Origin: Glandiceps talaboti
Lineage: Eukaryota; Hemichordata; Enteropneusta; Spengelidae
Direction of reading: 5' to 3'
DNA length: 64,000 nucleotides
NCBI RefSeq assembly: GCF_964340395.1
Contig: NC_135570.1
Location: 6,025,322-6,089,321, forward strand
The position numbers were made by a program, and so were the translations under genes. Numbering within the stretch: the stretch's first letter is position 1; every line of letters begins with the position of its first letter. The notes under the pieces were generated by a model that saw nothing but the letters and a program-made list of their open reading frames with translations, did not search any database and had not been told where the DNA came from. Positions 11,294-26,100 of this stretch are shown here, one piece after another.

Positions 11294-12140
11294 TTGAACA
11301 CTGTACACGTGTATGACAAGACAGGGTGTGTAGCATACTACTTCAAGATACAATATTCAATTTGTACCTCGCAGGGATTAATATATCCAATGACTTTCAG
11401 CTGTACATTTAAAACTACTGTTGTACATTCCAAAGACATGAAATCAGAATTTAATATAAATGTTTTGCACTTTCAAAACAGAAGTGACATTCAAGTTGAA
11501 AGCGAGGCTCATCGCCACTACATCTGTGCAATGTACTTTTTACATTACAGCTGTGACTACCCCTTTACAAGGTCACAAGCCTCACTTTGGTTAAAGTCGT
11601 ACACACAACTTGATGTCATTTCCAGCATAATTTGATCTGAAAATAAGGCTTTTAGCCAATCCAATGTGCAGTGAATCTACAGTCTGTTGTCCACTTTTGA
11701 AAGGTCAGCCTCGCTTTCAAGCCTCAAGTTTGGCCTGATACAATTTCTGATATTGTTATGCAAGGGTGTATATAGAAATGAATTCACTACAGGCCAAACC
11801 ATCTGATGTTTATACCAAAATTTATGATCGCTTTTATAAAGACTTCATATCGCAGCAAGTGAATCATGTAATCTTTTTTTTTTTTTTTTTAAATTTCAAA
11901 TGGATAATCAAAAAGTGAAGTTTACTGATATTAAGAAGTGATTGTACAAATCAAACGTATAATATGTACTTTGAGATAAGTCAACATTTGAACAGCTAAG
12001 ACATACCTTCAATTTTCAGATAATGGAAAAATTTAATTTGTACCTGTGGACTTAACTCAGTGTCAGGTTTCAGATAAGTGTTAGTGCAAGACCTAGTACT
12101 GATAACATGGACAATTTTTAAAAATGGATATTTGTTCAAA

Positions 12141-12313
12141 GCAGTGTTTTTACTAAGGTTAGAGAACCCCGGTAAAAACAGAAAGGGAAATATTGTAAAA
12201 CTGACATAGTTTCCAATATAGTGTACCATAATTTGTTGGGTAACCTTAGTAAAATGACAGAGGAACTCACCAGGTAGATTTTACCTGCTTACCACCCTTA
12301 ACAAAAATACTGC
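12141..12313. mobile_element. MITE family B, full copy
   Basis: About 173 bp with terminal inverted repeats. The left end is GCAGTGTTTTTACTAAGG and the right end, read on the other strand, is GCAGTATTTTTGTTAAGG. Copies also occur at 34239-34410 and 39764-39883. Confidence 0.8.
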
Positions 12314-13542
12314 AAAGACCATCAACTGAATACAACATCTGATAAATTGTGCTTTCAGACTAGTTTGTTTTTCCTACACCTAGTACCTAGGATATGAAAA
12401 ATGGTATTAGGGTAACCTAATGAAGTCATGCAAGTATGAAAGTTGATGTACCCTGGGTTCATATTTACAAGTGAACAGTTCTACTCACAGAATCAAACAA
12501 TTTTTAGGAAGTGGATCCCAAATTTTTGCCAACGTCTTGTCACTATTTACAAACATAAAGATGAAAAGTTCTGTTCAAATTTGATTTTAGTACAACTCGG
12601 CTGTTAGATTTCCATTACTTGATTTCATGGTTTATATTTACATGTGGCAGAATAATCCACAGAGATGACAAAACATAGTCATGACTTTTTTTTGGTGTCT
12701 ACAATCATAACAATCACTGGAACTGTTCCCAAAATTGCCACATTGCCACATGACTTTTCCAGAAAGATCAGGGAAGTTATCAACATCAGAGATGGGTGCA
12801 TTGAACTACCTAATATCTACAATCAGTTGATCATACCGCCATCTAGTGTTCACCTGTAACTATGTAAAATTTATCATTCTGATGAGGATCATCGACCAGG
12901 ACAGATCAACAGGTCAATGCTATTTATAAGTCTATGCCATGAGTAAACAGTTTAGTAATAGTTATCTGTTGTTGTTACTTGTAGGGAATGTGAAATTTAT
13001 ACAAGATGTATGTGTCTTCAGTTTATCATTTACTTAGAAAAAGGAGAGGGGAACGCATATATTTTCAGAGCAGTTCCTGTTTTGCAGTACTGTATACTTA
13101 AGTAACTAAACACAAAGTATTTAAGTATTGACATTTCAATGCACAATTATTTTGACTTTTGTGAGATTATGATTTTTGTATCGCAGTGCAATGTATTGTT
13201 ATTTTTCAAAATCTAATAGTTCAATATGTTCTAGCTGGTAAGACATGTCATGTCTATCTCAATTCATAAACCATTCATTGTATCAGGTTAAACCACTGCA
13301 AAACATAATCAAATTGTAATTTTCCTATGCATTTGCAGCTGTTTTATTAATTGTGTAAATATGTATATTGTAAATACAAAAAATAATAATAATAATCACA
13401 GAAATAAAAAACTTTACTAAAAGATATCTTGGGTGTTGTTTGTGTGGAAGGTTTAGAGAACAATGTGAATAACATTTTGACGTTTTGTATTTGTATCCTT
13501 GTCACCTATTCAAATAGTTAGATTTCATTCAAACCAGATTGT

Positions 13543-13751
13543 TACACACACACACTGACACACACACACATACACATACATACATACATACATACATACA
13601 TACAGACAGACAGACACTCAGACATGTACATACACACACACACGCGTGCACACACACACTGGTCACTGACACACACACATACATACAGACAGACACTCGG
13701 ACATACATACATACATACATACATACATACATACATACATACATACATACA
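13543..13751. repeat. (CA)n, (CATA)n and (CAGA)n microsatellite cluster
   Basis: Compound simple-sequence tract. Reading frames of up to 126 codons on both strands are artefacts of the repeat. Confidence 0.95.
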
Positions 13752-13961
13752 TGCAAAAATCAAAATGACATACTGAGTAACTATATTTCAATAACTTGTA
13801 ACACAAAAAAGGAATATAACTACATTTGTTTTAAAGAAAGTTCAGAGATATTAAGAAGACAAATACAATTCCTATCTAATGTTAGCTACAAGAAAATTAT
13901 GCAGACTGTCTATAACTAATATTATAGATGTGAACTACATATAAAAATCATTTCATACTGA

Positions 13962-14107
13962 GTATGGTAAGCCGTGATGCGGCGCCACCCCCCCCCCCAT
14001 CCCCACCCCCGGGTGCCCATGGCCTAAGTAAATAATATTATAGAAGGTTTTGATGCAGAAATAACAAACAAAGTGACATTTTTCAACAGTTACATAATAA
14101 GTCGTTT
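13962..14107. repeat. Degenerate edge copy of the 925-bp satellite
   Basis: Contains GATGCGGCGCC (satellite left arm), then a poly-C run, then GGTGCCCATGGCCTAAGTAA and GATGCAGAAATAACA, which correspond to the spacer part of the unit. This is a shrunken, diverged copy at the array border. Confidence 0.65.
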
Positions 14108-17100
14108 TCACTGTGAAAAGCAAAGACCGATGGTTCCCGAAGAGCAAAAAGGAGCAAATCACGGAATTGTCGGTAACGTTCGGCCCTTGTTTGAACAAAA
14201 GAAACTTTTGCAAACTACTAAAGCTGATTACCGAGCTTGTATTGCCCCTATTAACATTTCGACACCATACACGTTCATGTTTTGCTTCTCTCTTGCCTGT
14301 GGTGTTATCTGATACCCGAAATTTTGTGTTTCATCGCCTCATGAATAATTTTTTGGGAAATTTTTAAAGCCTCCTCAGGATTAGAGATGATGTGTGACAG
14401 TGAGGGCGCCTGATCCTAGGTACTGAGTCAATATTTCAGATCGGCAGCTGATTGGGACTGTTTGTCGTGTAAAAACGATCGACTTATTACGCAAGAGATG
14501 AAAAAATGTCAGTTTCTTTTGTATTGTCAACAGCAACAGGTGTCCATGGCCCAAGTAAATCGTATTTTCAAAGTTTTTATTGCAGAAACATAAAATTTAG
14601 GAGGGATTTTTGATAAGTTAAGATAAATATATATCTGCGATGGGAAACTATTCAATGAAAGTGTCTAGAGTGAGTGATGTGTTAGGACACACAATTTAAA
14701 ACAGCTTGAACGAGCTACCGATCTGAAATATTGACTCAGGATGATGGTACGCCTCGATGCGGCGCCCTCACACACCACTCACTCTCGACCCGTTTTAAAA
14801 AATCCTCAAAAAGTTTATTCATGAGGCTACGAAACTCAAAATTACGGGTATCAGATAGCATCACAGGCAAGATAGAAACATAACAAGAATTGCTATTAGG
14901 CCTAGGTGTTATTAGGGGGACTACAAGCTCGGTAATCGTCTCTGGAAGTTTGCAAGGTTTTCTTTTGTGCAAACAAGGGCCGAAGGTTACCGAGAATTCC
15001 GTGATTTGCTCTTCGGGAATCATCGGCGTTGCATGCTGTGACAAAGCAAAGACCGATGGTTCCCGAAGAGCAAAAAGGAGCAAATCACGAATTGTCGGTA
15101 ACGTTCGGCCCTTGTTTGAACAAAAGAAACTTTTGCAAACTACTAAAGCTGATTACCGAGCTTGTATTGCCCCTATTAACATTTCGACACCATACACGTT
15201 CATGTTTTGCTTCTCTCTTGCCTGTGGTGTTATCTGATACCCGAAATTTTGTGTTTCATCGCCTCATGAATAATTTTTTGGGAAATTTTTAAAGCCTCCT
15301 CAGGATTAGAGATGATGTGTGACAGTGAGGGCGCCTGATCCTAGGTACTGAGTCAATATTTCAGATCGGCAGCTGATTGGGACTGTTTGTCGTGTAAAAA
15401 CGATCGACTTATTACGCAAGAGATGAAAAAATGTCAGTTTCTTTTGTATTGTCAACAGCAACAGGTGTCCATGGCCCAAGTAAATCGTATTTTCAAAGTT
15501 TTTATTGCAGAAACATAAAATTTAGGAGGGATTTTTGATAAGTTAAGATAAATATATATCTGCGATGGGAAACTATTCAATGAAAGTGTCTAGAGTGAGT
15601 GATGTGTTAGGACACACAATTTAAAACAGCTTGAACGAGCTACCGATCTGAAATATTGACTCAGGATGATGGTACGCCTCGATGCGGCGCCCTCACACAC
15701 CACTCACTCTCGACCCGTTTTAAAAAATCCTCAAAAAGTTTATTCATGAGGCTACGAAACTCAAAATTACGGGTATCAGATAGCATCACAGGCAAGATAG
15801 AAACATAACAAGAATTGCTATTAGGCCTAGGTGTTATTAGGGGGACTACAAGCTCGGTAATCGTCTCTGGAAGTTTGCAAGGTTTTCTTTTGTGCAAACA
15901 AGGGCCGAAGGTTACCGAGAATTCCGTGATTTGCTCTTCGGGAATCATCGGCGTTGCATGCTGTGACAAAGCAAAGACCGATGGTTCCCGAAGAGCAAAA
16001 AGGAGCAAATCACGAATTGTCGGTAACGTTCGGCCCTTGTTTGAACAAAAGAAACTTTTGCAAACTACTGAAGCTGATTACCGAGCTTGTATTGCCCCTA
16101 TTAACATTTCGACACCATACACGTTCATGTTTTGCTTCTCTCTTGCCTGTGGTGTTATCTGATACCCGAAATTTTGTGTTTCATCGCCTCATGAATAATT
16201 TTTTGGGAAATTTTTAAAGCCTCCTCAGGATTAGAGATGATGTGTGACAGTGAGGGCGCCTGATCCTAGGTACTGAGTCAATATTTCAGATCGGCAGCTG
16301 ATTGGGACTGTTTGTCGGGTAAAAACGATCGACTTATTACGCAAGAGATGAAAAAATGTCAGTTTCTTTTGTATTGTCAACAGCAACAGGTGTCCATGGC
16401 CCAAGTAAATCGTATTTTCAAAGTTTTTATTGCAGAAACATAAAATTTAGGAGGGATTTTTGATAAGTTAAGATAAATATATATCTGCGATGGGAAACTA
16501 TTCAATGAAAGTGTCTAGAGTGAGTGATGTGTTAGGACACACAATTTAAAACAGCTTGAACGAGCTACCGATCTGAAATATTGACTCAGGATGATGGTAC
16601 GCCTCGATGCGGCGCCCTCACACACCACTCACTCTCGACCCGTTTTAAAAAATCCTCAAAAAGTTTATTCATGAGGCTACGAAACTCAAAATTACGGGTA
16701 TCAGATAGCATCACAGGCAAGATAGAAACATAACAAGAATTGCTATTAGGCCTAGGTGTTATTAGGGGGACTACAAGCTCGGTAATCGTCTCTGGAAGTT
16801 TGCAAGGTTTTCTTTTGTGCAAACAAGGGCCGAAGGTTACCGAGAATTCCGTGATTTGCTCTTCGGGAATCATCGGCGTTGCATGCTGTGACAAAGCAAA
16901 GACCGATGGTTCCCGAAGAGCAAAAAGGAGCAAATCACGAATTGTCGGTAACGTTCGGCCCTTGTTTGAACAAAAGAAACTTTTGCAAACTACTAAAGCT
17001 GATTACCGAGCTTGTATTGCCCCTATTAACATTTCGACACCATACACGTTCATGTTTTGCTTCTCTCTTGCCTGTGGTGTTATCTGATACCCGAAATTTT

Positions 17101-20100
17101 GTGTTTCATCGCCTCATGAATAATTTTTTGGGAAATTTTTAAAGCCTCCTCAGGATTAGAGATGATGTGTGACAGTGAGGGCGCCTGATCCTAGGTACTG
17201 AGTCAATATTTCAGATCGGCAGCTGATTGGGACTGTTTGTCGGGTAAAAACGATCGACTTATTACGTAAGAGATGAAAAAATGTCAGTTTCTTTTGTATT
17301 GTCAACAGCAACAGGTGTCCATGGCCTAAGTAAATCGTATTTTCAAAGTTTTTATTGCAGAAACATAAAATTTAGGAGGGATTTTTGACAAGTTAAGATA
17401 AATATATATCTGCGATGGGAAACTATTCAATGAAAGTGTCTAGAGTGAGTGATGTGTTAGGACACACAATTTAAAACAGCTTGAACGAGCTACCGATCTG
17501 AAATATTGACTCAGGATGATGGTACGCCTCGATGCGGCGCCCTCACACACCACTCACTCTCGACCCGTTTTAAAAAATCCTCAAAAAGTTTATTCATGAG
17601 GCTACGAAACTCAAAATTACGGGTATCAGATAGCATCACAGGCAAGATAGAAACATAACAAGAATTGCTATTAGGCCTAGGTGTTATTAGGGGGACTACA
17701 AGCTCGGTAATCGTCTCTGGAAGTTTGCAAGGTTTTCTTTTGTGCAAACAAGGGCCGAAGGTTACCGAGAATTCCGTGATTTGCTCTTCGGGAATCATCG
17801 GCGTTGCATGCTGTGACAAAGCAAAGACCGATGGTTCCCGAAGAGCAAAAAGGAGCAAATCACGAATTGTCGGTAACGTTCGGCCCTTGTTTGAACAAAA
17901 GAAACTTTTGCAAACTACTAAAACTGATTACCGAGCTTGTATTGCCCCTATTAACATTTCGACACCATACACGTTCATGTTTTGCTTCTCTCTTGCCTGT
18001 GGTGTTATCTGATACCCGAAATTTTGTGTTTCATCGCCTCATGAATAATTTTTTGGGAAATTTTTAAAGCCTCCTCAGGATTAGAGATGATGTGTGACAG
18101 TGAGGGCGCCTGATCCTAGGTACTGAGTCAATATTTCAGATCGGCAGCTGATTGGGACTGTTTGTCGGGTAAAAACGATCGACTTATTACGCAAGAGATG
18201 AAAAAATGTCAGTTTCTTTTGTATTGTCAACAGCAACAGGTGTCCATGGCCCAAGTAAATCGTATTTTCAAAGTTTTTATTGCAGAAACATAAAATTTAG
18301 GAGGGATTTTTGATAAGTTAAGATAAATATATATCTGCGATGGGAAACTATTCAATGAAAGTGTCTAGAGTGAGTGATGTGTTAGGACACACAATTTAAA
18401 ACAGCTTGAACGAGCTACCGATCTGAAATATTGACTCAGGATGATGGTACGCCTCGATGCGGCGCCCTCACACACCACTCACTCTCGACCCGTTTTAAAA
18501 AATCCTCAAAAAGTTTATTCATGAGGCTACGAAACTCAAAATTACGGGTATCAGATAGCATCACAGGCAAGATAGAAACATAACAAGAATTGCTATTAGG
18601 CCTAGGTGTTATTAGGGGGACTACAAGCTCGGTAATCGTCTCTGGAAGTTTGCAAGGTTTTCTTTTGTGCAAACAAGGGCCGAAGGTTACCGAGAATTCC
18701 GTGATTTGCTCTTCGGGAATCATCGGCGTTGCATGCTGTGACAAAGCAAAGACCGATGGTTCCCGAAGAGCAAAAAGGAGCAAATCACGAATTGTCGGTA
18801 ACGTTCGGCCCTTGTTTGAACAAAAGAAACTTTTGCAAACTACTAAAGCTGATTACCGAGCTTGTATTGCCCCTATTAACATTTCGACACCATACACGTT
18901 CATGTTTTGCTTCTCTCTTGCCTGTGGTGTTATCTGATACCCGAAATTTTGTGTTTCATCGCCTCATGAATAATTTTTTGGGAAATTTTTAAAGCCTCCT
19001 CAGGATTAGAGATGATGTGTGACAGTGAGGGCGCCTGATCCTAGGTACTGAGTCAATATTTCAGATCGGCAGCTGATTGGGACTGTTTGTCGTGTAAAAA
19101 CGATCGACTTATTACGCAAGAGATGAAAAAATGTCAGTTTCTTTTGTATTGTCAACAGCAACAGGTGTCCATGGCCCAAGTAAATCGTATTTTCAAAGTT
19201 TTTATTGCAGAAACATAAAATTTAGGAGGGATTTTTGATAAGTTAAGATAAATATATATCTGCGATGGGAAACTATTCAATGAAAGTGTCTAGAGTGAGT
19301 GATGTGTTAGGACACACAATTTAAAACAGCTTGAACGAGCTACCGATCTGAAATATTGACTCAGGATGATGGTACGCCTCGATGCGGCGCCCTCACACAC
19401 CACTCACTCTCGACCCGTTTTAAAAAATCCTCAAAAAGTTTATTCATGAGGCTACGAAACTCAAAATTACGGGTATCAGATAGCATCACAGGCAAGATAG
19501 AAACATAACAAGAATTGCTATTAGGCCTAGGTGTTATTAGGGGGACTACAAGCTCGGTAATCGTCTCTGGAAGTTTGCAAGGTTTTCTTTTGTGCAAACA
19601 AGGGCCGAAGGTTACCGAGAATTCCGTGATTTGCTCTTCGGGAATCATCGGCGTTGCATGCTGTGACAAAGCAAAGACCGATGGTTCCCGAAGAGCAAAA
19701 AGGAGCAAATCACGAATTGTCGGTAACGTTCGGCCCTTGTTTGAACAAAAGAAACTTTTGCAAACTACTGAAGCTGATTACCGAGCTTGTATTGCCCCTA
19801 TTAACATTTCGACACCATACACGTTCATGTTTTGCTTCTCTCTTGCCTGTGGTGTTATCTGATACCCGAAATTTTGTGTTTCATCGCCTCATGAATAATT
19901 TTTTGGGAAATTTTTAAAGCCTCCTCAGGATTAGAGATGATGTGTGACAGTGAGGGCGCCTGATCCTAGGTACTGAGTCAATATTTCAGATCGGCAGCTG
20001 ATTGGGACTGTTTGTCGGGTAAAAACGATCGACTTATTACGCAAGAGATGAAAAAATGTCAGTTTCTTTTGTATTGTCAACAGCAACAGGTGTCCATGGC

Positions 20101-23100
20101 CCAAGTAAATCGTATTTTCAAAGTTTTTATTGCAGAAACATAAAATTTAGGAGGGATTTTTGATAAGTTAAGATAAATATATATCTGCGATGGGAAACTA
20201 TTCAATGAAAGTGTCTAGAGTGAGTGATGTGTTAGGACACACAATTTAAAACAGCTTGAACGAGCTACCGATCTGAAATATTGACTCAGGATGATGGTAC
20301 GCCTCGATGCGGCGCCCTCACACACCACTCACTCTCGACCCGTTTTAAAAAATCCTCAAAAAGTTTATTCATGAGGCTACGAAACTCAAAATTACGGGTA
20401 TCAGATAGCATCACAGGCAAGATAGAAACATAACAAGAATTGCTATTAGGCCTAGGTGTTATTAGGGGGACTACAAGCTCGGTAATCGTCTCTGGAAGTT
20501 TGCAAGGTTTTCTTTTGTGCAAACAAGGGCCGAAGGTTACCGAGAATTCCGTGATTTGCTCTTCGGGAATCATCGGCGTTGCATGCTGTGACAAAGCAAA
20601 GACCGATGGTTCCCGAAGAGCAAAAAGGAGCAAATCACGAATTGTCGGTAACGTTCGGCCCTTGTTTGAACAAAAGAAACTTTTGCAAACTACTAAAGCT
20701 GATTACCGAGCTTGTATTGCCCCTATTAACATTTCGACACCATACACGTTCATGTTTTGCTTCTCTCTTGCCTGTGGTGTTATCTGATACCCGAAATTTT
20801 GTGTTTCATCGCCTCATGAATAATTTTTTGGGAAATTTTTAAAGCCTCCTCAGGATTAGAGATGATGTGTGACAGTGAGGGCGCCTGATCCTAGGTACTG
20901 AGTCAATATTTCAGATCGGCAGCTGATTGGGACTGTTTGTCGGGTAAAAACGATCGACTTATTACGTAAGAGATGAAAAAATGTCAGTTTCTTTTGTATT
21001 GTCAACAGCAACAGGTGTCCATGGCCTAAGTAAATCGTATTTTCAAAGTTTTTATTGCAGAAACATAAAATTTAGGAGGGATTTTTGACAAGTTAAGATA
21101 AATATATATCTGCGATGGGAAACTATTCAATGAAAGTGTCTAGAGTGAGTGATGTGTTAGGACACACAATTTAAAACAGCTTGAACGAGCTACCGATCTG
21201 AAATATTGACTCAGGATGATGGTACGCCTCGATGCGGCGCCCTCACACACCACTCACTCTCGACCCGTTTTAAAAAATCCTCAAAAAGTTTATTCATGAG
21301 GCTACGAAACTCAAAATTACGGGTATCAGATAGCATCACAGGCAAGATAGAAACATAACAAGAATTGCTATTAGGCCTAGGTGTTATTAGGGGGACTACA
21401 AGCTCGGTAATCGTCTCTGGAAGTTTGCAAGGTTTTCTTTTGTGCAAACAAGGGCCGAAGGTTACCGAGAATTCCGTGATTTGCTCTTCGGGAATCATCG
21501 GCGTTGCATGCTGTGACAAAGCAAAGACCGATGGTTCCCGAAGAGCAAAAAGGAGCAAATCACGAATTGTCGGTAACGTTCGGCCCTTGTTTGAACAAAA
21601 GAAACTTTTGCAAACTACTAAAGCTGATTACCGAGCTTGTATTGCCCCTATTAACATTTCGACACCATACACGTTCATGTTTTGCTTCTCTCTTGCCTGT
21701 GGTGTTATCTGATACCCGAAATTTTGTGTTTCATCGCCTCATGAATAATTTTTTGGGAAATTTTTAAAGCCTCCTCAGGATTAGAGATGATGTGTGACAG
21801 TGAGGGCGCCTGATCCTAGGTACTGAGTCAATATTTCAGATCGGCAGCTGATTGGGACTGTTTGTCGGGTAAAAACGATCGACTTATTACGCAAGAGATG
21901 AAAAAATGTCAGTTTCTTTTGTATTGTCAACAGCAACAGGTGTCCATGGCCCAAGTAAATCGTATTTTCAAAGTTTTTATTGCAGAAACATAAAATTTAG
22001 GAGGGATTTTTGATAAGTTAAGATAAATATATATCTGCGATGGGAAACTATTCAATGAAAGTGTCTAGAGTGAGTGATGTGTTAGGACACACAATTTAAA
22101 ACAGCTTGAACGAGCTACCGATCTGAAATATTGACTCAGGATGATGGTACGCCTCGATGCGGCGCCCTCACACACCACTCACTCTCGACCCGTTTTAAAA
22201 AATCCTCAAAAAGTTTATTCATGAGGCTACGAAACTCAAAATTACGGGTATCAGATAGCATCACAGGCAAGATAGAAACATAACAAGAATTGCTATTAGG
22301 CCTAGGTGTTATTAGGGGGACTACAAGCTCGGTAATCGTCTCTGGAAGTTTGCAAGGTTTTCTTTTGTGCAAACAAGGGCCGAAGGTTACCGAGAATTCC
22401 GTGATTTGCTCTTCGGGAATCATCGGCGTTGCATGCTGTGACAAAGCAAAGACCGATGGTTCCCGAAGAGCAAAAAGGAGCAAATCACGAATTGTCGGTA
22501 ACGTTCGGCCCTTGTTTGAACAAAAGAAACCGAGCTTGTAATGCCCCTATTAACATTTCGACACCATACACGTTCATGTTTTGCTTCTCTCTTGCCTGTG
22601 GTGTTATCTGATACCCGAAATTTTGTGTTTCATCGCCTCATGAATAATTTTTTGGGAAATTTTTAAAGCCTCCTCAGGATTAGAGATGATGTGTGACAGT
22701 GAGGGCGCCTGATCCTAGGTACTGAGTCAATATTTCAGATCGGCAGCTGATTGGGACTGTTTGTCGGGTAAAAACGATCGACTTATTACGTAAGAGATGA
22801 AAAAATGTCAGTTTCTTTTGTATTGTCAACAGCAACAGGTGTCCATGGCCTAAGTAAATCGTATTTTCAAAGTTTTTATTGCAGAAACATAAAATTTAGG
22901 AGGGATTTTTGACAAGTTAAGATAAATATATATCTGCGATGGGAAACTATTCAATGAAAGTGTCTAGAGTGAGTGATGTGTTAGGACACACAATTTAAAA
23001 CAGCTTGAACGAGCTACCGATCTGAAATATTGACTCAGGATGATGGTACGCCTCGATGCGGCGCCCTCACACACCACTCACTCTCGACCCGTTTTCAAAA

Positions 23101-26100
23101 ATCCTCAAAAAGTTTATTCATGAGGCTACGAAACTCAAAATTACGGGTATCAGATAGCATCACAGGCAAGATAGAAACATAACAAGAATTGCTATTAGGC
23201 CTAGGTGTTATTAGGGGGACTACAAGCTCGGTAATCGTCTCTGGAAGTTTGCAAGGTTTTCTTTTGTGCAAACAAGGGCCGAAGGTTACCGAGAATTCCG
23301 TGATTTGCTCTTCGGGAATCATCGGCGTTGCATGCTGTGACAAAGCAAAGACCGATGGTTCCCGAAGAGCAAAAAGGAGCAAATCACGAATTGTCGGTAA
23401 CGTTCGGCCCTTGTTTGAACAAAAGAAACTTTTGCAAACTACTAAAGCTGATTACCGAGCTTGTATTGCCCCTATTAACATTTCGACACCATACACGTTC
23501 ATGTTTTGCTTCTCTCTTGCCTGTGGTGTTATCTGATACCCGAAATTTTGTGTTTCATCGCCTCATGAATAATTTTTTGGGAAATTTTTAAAGCCTCCTC
23601 AGGATTAGAGATGATGTGTGACAGTGAGGGCGCCTGATCCTAGGTACTGAGTCAATATTTCAGATCGGCAGCTGATTGGGACTGTTTGTCGGGTAAAAAC
23701 GATCGACTTATTACGCAAGAGATGAAAAAATGTCAGTTTCTTTTGTATTGTCAACAGCAACAGGTGTCCATGGCCCAAGTAAATCGTATTTTCAAAGTTT
23801 TTATTGCAGAAACATAAAATTTAGGAGGGATTTTTGATAAGTTAAGATAAATATATATCTGCGATGGGAAACTATTCAATGAAAGTGTCTAGAGTGAGTG
23901 ATGTGTTAGGACACACAATTTAAAACAGCTTGAACGAGCTACCGATCTGAAATATTGACTCAGGATGATGGTACGCCTCGATGCGGCGCCCTCACACACC
24001 ACTCACTCTCGACCCGTTTTAAAAAATCCTCAAAAAGTTTATTCATGAGGCTACGAAACTCAAAATTACGGGTATCAGATAGCATCACAGGCAAGATAGA
24101 AACATAACAAGAATTGCTATTAGGCCTAGGTGTTATTAGGGGGACTACAAGCTCGGTAATCGTCTCTGGAAGTTTGCAAGGTTTTCTTTTGTGCAAACAA
24201 GGTCCGAAGGTTACCGAGAATTCCGTGATTTGCTCTTCGGGAATCATCGGCGTTGCATGCTGTGACAAAGCAAAGACCGATGGTTCCCGAAGAGCAAAAA
24301 GGAGCAAATCACGAATTGTCGGTAACGTTCGGCCCTTGTTTGAACAAAAGAAACCGAGCTTGTATTGCCCCTATTAACATTTCGACACCATACACGTTCA
24401 TGTTTTGCTTCTCTCTTGCCTGTGGTGTTATCTGATACCCGAAATTTTGTGTTTCATCGCCTCATGAATAATTTTTTGGGAAATTTTTAAAGCCTCCTCA
24501 GGATTAGAGATGATGTGTGACAGTGAGGGCGCCTGATCCTAGGTACTGAGTCAATATTTCAGATCGGCAGCTGATTGGGACTGTTTGTCGGGTAAAAACG
24601 ATCGACTTATTACGTAAGAGATGAAAAAATGTCAGTTTCTTTTGTATTGTCAACAGCAACAGGTGTCCATGGCCTAAGTAAATCGTATTTTCAAAGTTTT
24701 TATTGCAGAAACATAAAATTTAGGAGGGATTTTTGACAAGTTAAGATAAATATATATCTGCGATGGGAAACTATTCAATGAAAGTGTCTAGAGTGAGTGA
24801 TGTGTTAGGACACACAATTTAAAACAGCTTGAACGAGCTACCGATCTGAAATATTGACTCAGGATGATGGTACGCCTCGATGCGGCGCCCTCACACACCA
24901 CTCACTCTCGACCCGTTTCAAAAAATCCTCAAAAAGTTTATTCATGAGGCTACGAAACTCAAAATTACGGGTATCAGATAGCATCACAGGCAAGATAGAA
25001 ACATAACAAGAATTGCTATTAGGCCTAGGTGTTATTAGGGGGACTACAAGCTCGGTAATCGTCTCTGGAAGTTTGCAAGGTTTTCTTTTGTGCAAACAAG
25101 GGCCGAAGGTTACCGAGAATTCCGTGATTTGCTCTTCGGGAATCATCGGCGTTGCATGCTGTGACAAGGCAAAGACCGATGGTTCCCGAAGAGCAAAAAG
25201 GAGCAAATCACGAATTGTCGGTAACGTTCGGCCCTTGTTTGAACAAAAGAAACTTTTGCAAACTACTAAAGCTGATTACCGAGCTTGTATTGCCCCTATT
25301 AACATTTCGACACCATACACGTTCATGTTTTGCTTCTCTCTTGCCTGTGGTGTTATCTGATACCCGAAATTTTGTGTTTCATCGCCTCATGAATAATTTT
25401 TTGGGAAATTTTTAAAGCCTCCTCAGGATTAGAGATGATGTGTGACAGTGAGGGCGCCTGATCCTAGGTACTGAGTCAATATTTCAGATCGGCAGCTGAT
25501 TGGGACTGTTTGTCGGGTAAAAACGATCGACTTATTACGTAAGAGATGAAAAAATGTCAGTTTCTTTTGTATTGTCAACAGCAACAGGTGTCCATGGCCT
25601 AAGTAAATCGTATTTTCAAAGTTTTTATTGCAGAAACATAAAATTTAGGAGGGATTTTTGACAAGTTAAGATAAATATATATCTGCGATGGGAAACTATT
25701 CAATGAAAGTGTCTAGAGTGAGTGATGTGTTAGGACACACAATTTAAAACAGCTTGAACGAGCTACCGATCTGAAATATTGACTCAGGATGATGGTACGC
25801 CTCGATGCGGCGCCCTCACACACCACTCACTCTCGACCCGTTTCAAAAAATCCTCAAAAAGTTTATTCATGAGGCTACGAAACTCAAAATTACGGGTATC
25901 AGATAGCATCACAGGCAAGATAGAAACATAACAAGAATTGCTATTAGGCCTAGGTGTTATTAGGGGGACTACAAGCTCGGTAATCGTCTCTGGAAGTTTG
26001 CAAGGTTTTCTTTTGTGCAAACAAGGGCCGAAGGTTACCGAGAATTCCGTGATTTGCTCTTCGGGAATCATCGGCGTTGCATGCTGTGACAAGGCAAAGA

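Larger units (their letters stand above)
11294..13960. other. FNIP 3' flank, no gene recognised
   Basis: AT-rich sequence with a poly-T run near 11876-11890, a MITE family B copy at 12141-12313 and CA/CATA microsatellites at 13543-13751. An AATAAA at 13402-13407 could serve as a polyadenylation signal for FNIP, but it is 2.1 kb past the stop and unconfirmed. Confidence 0.4.

Noticed and set aside
13529-13919. Open frames on both strands across CA and CATA tracts
   Set aside because: Pure simple-sequence translation (Cys-Met-Tyr-Val and Thr-His-Ile repeats).
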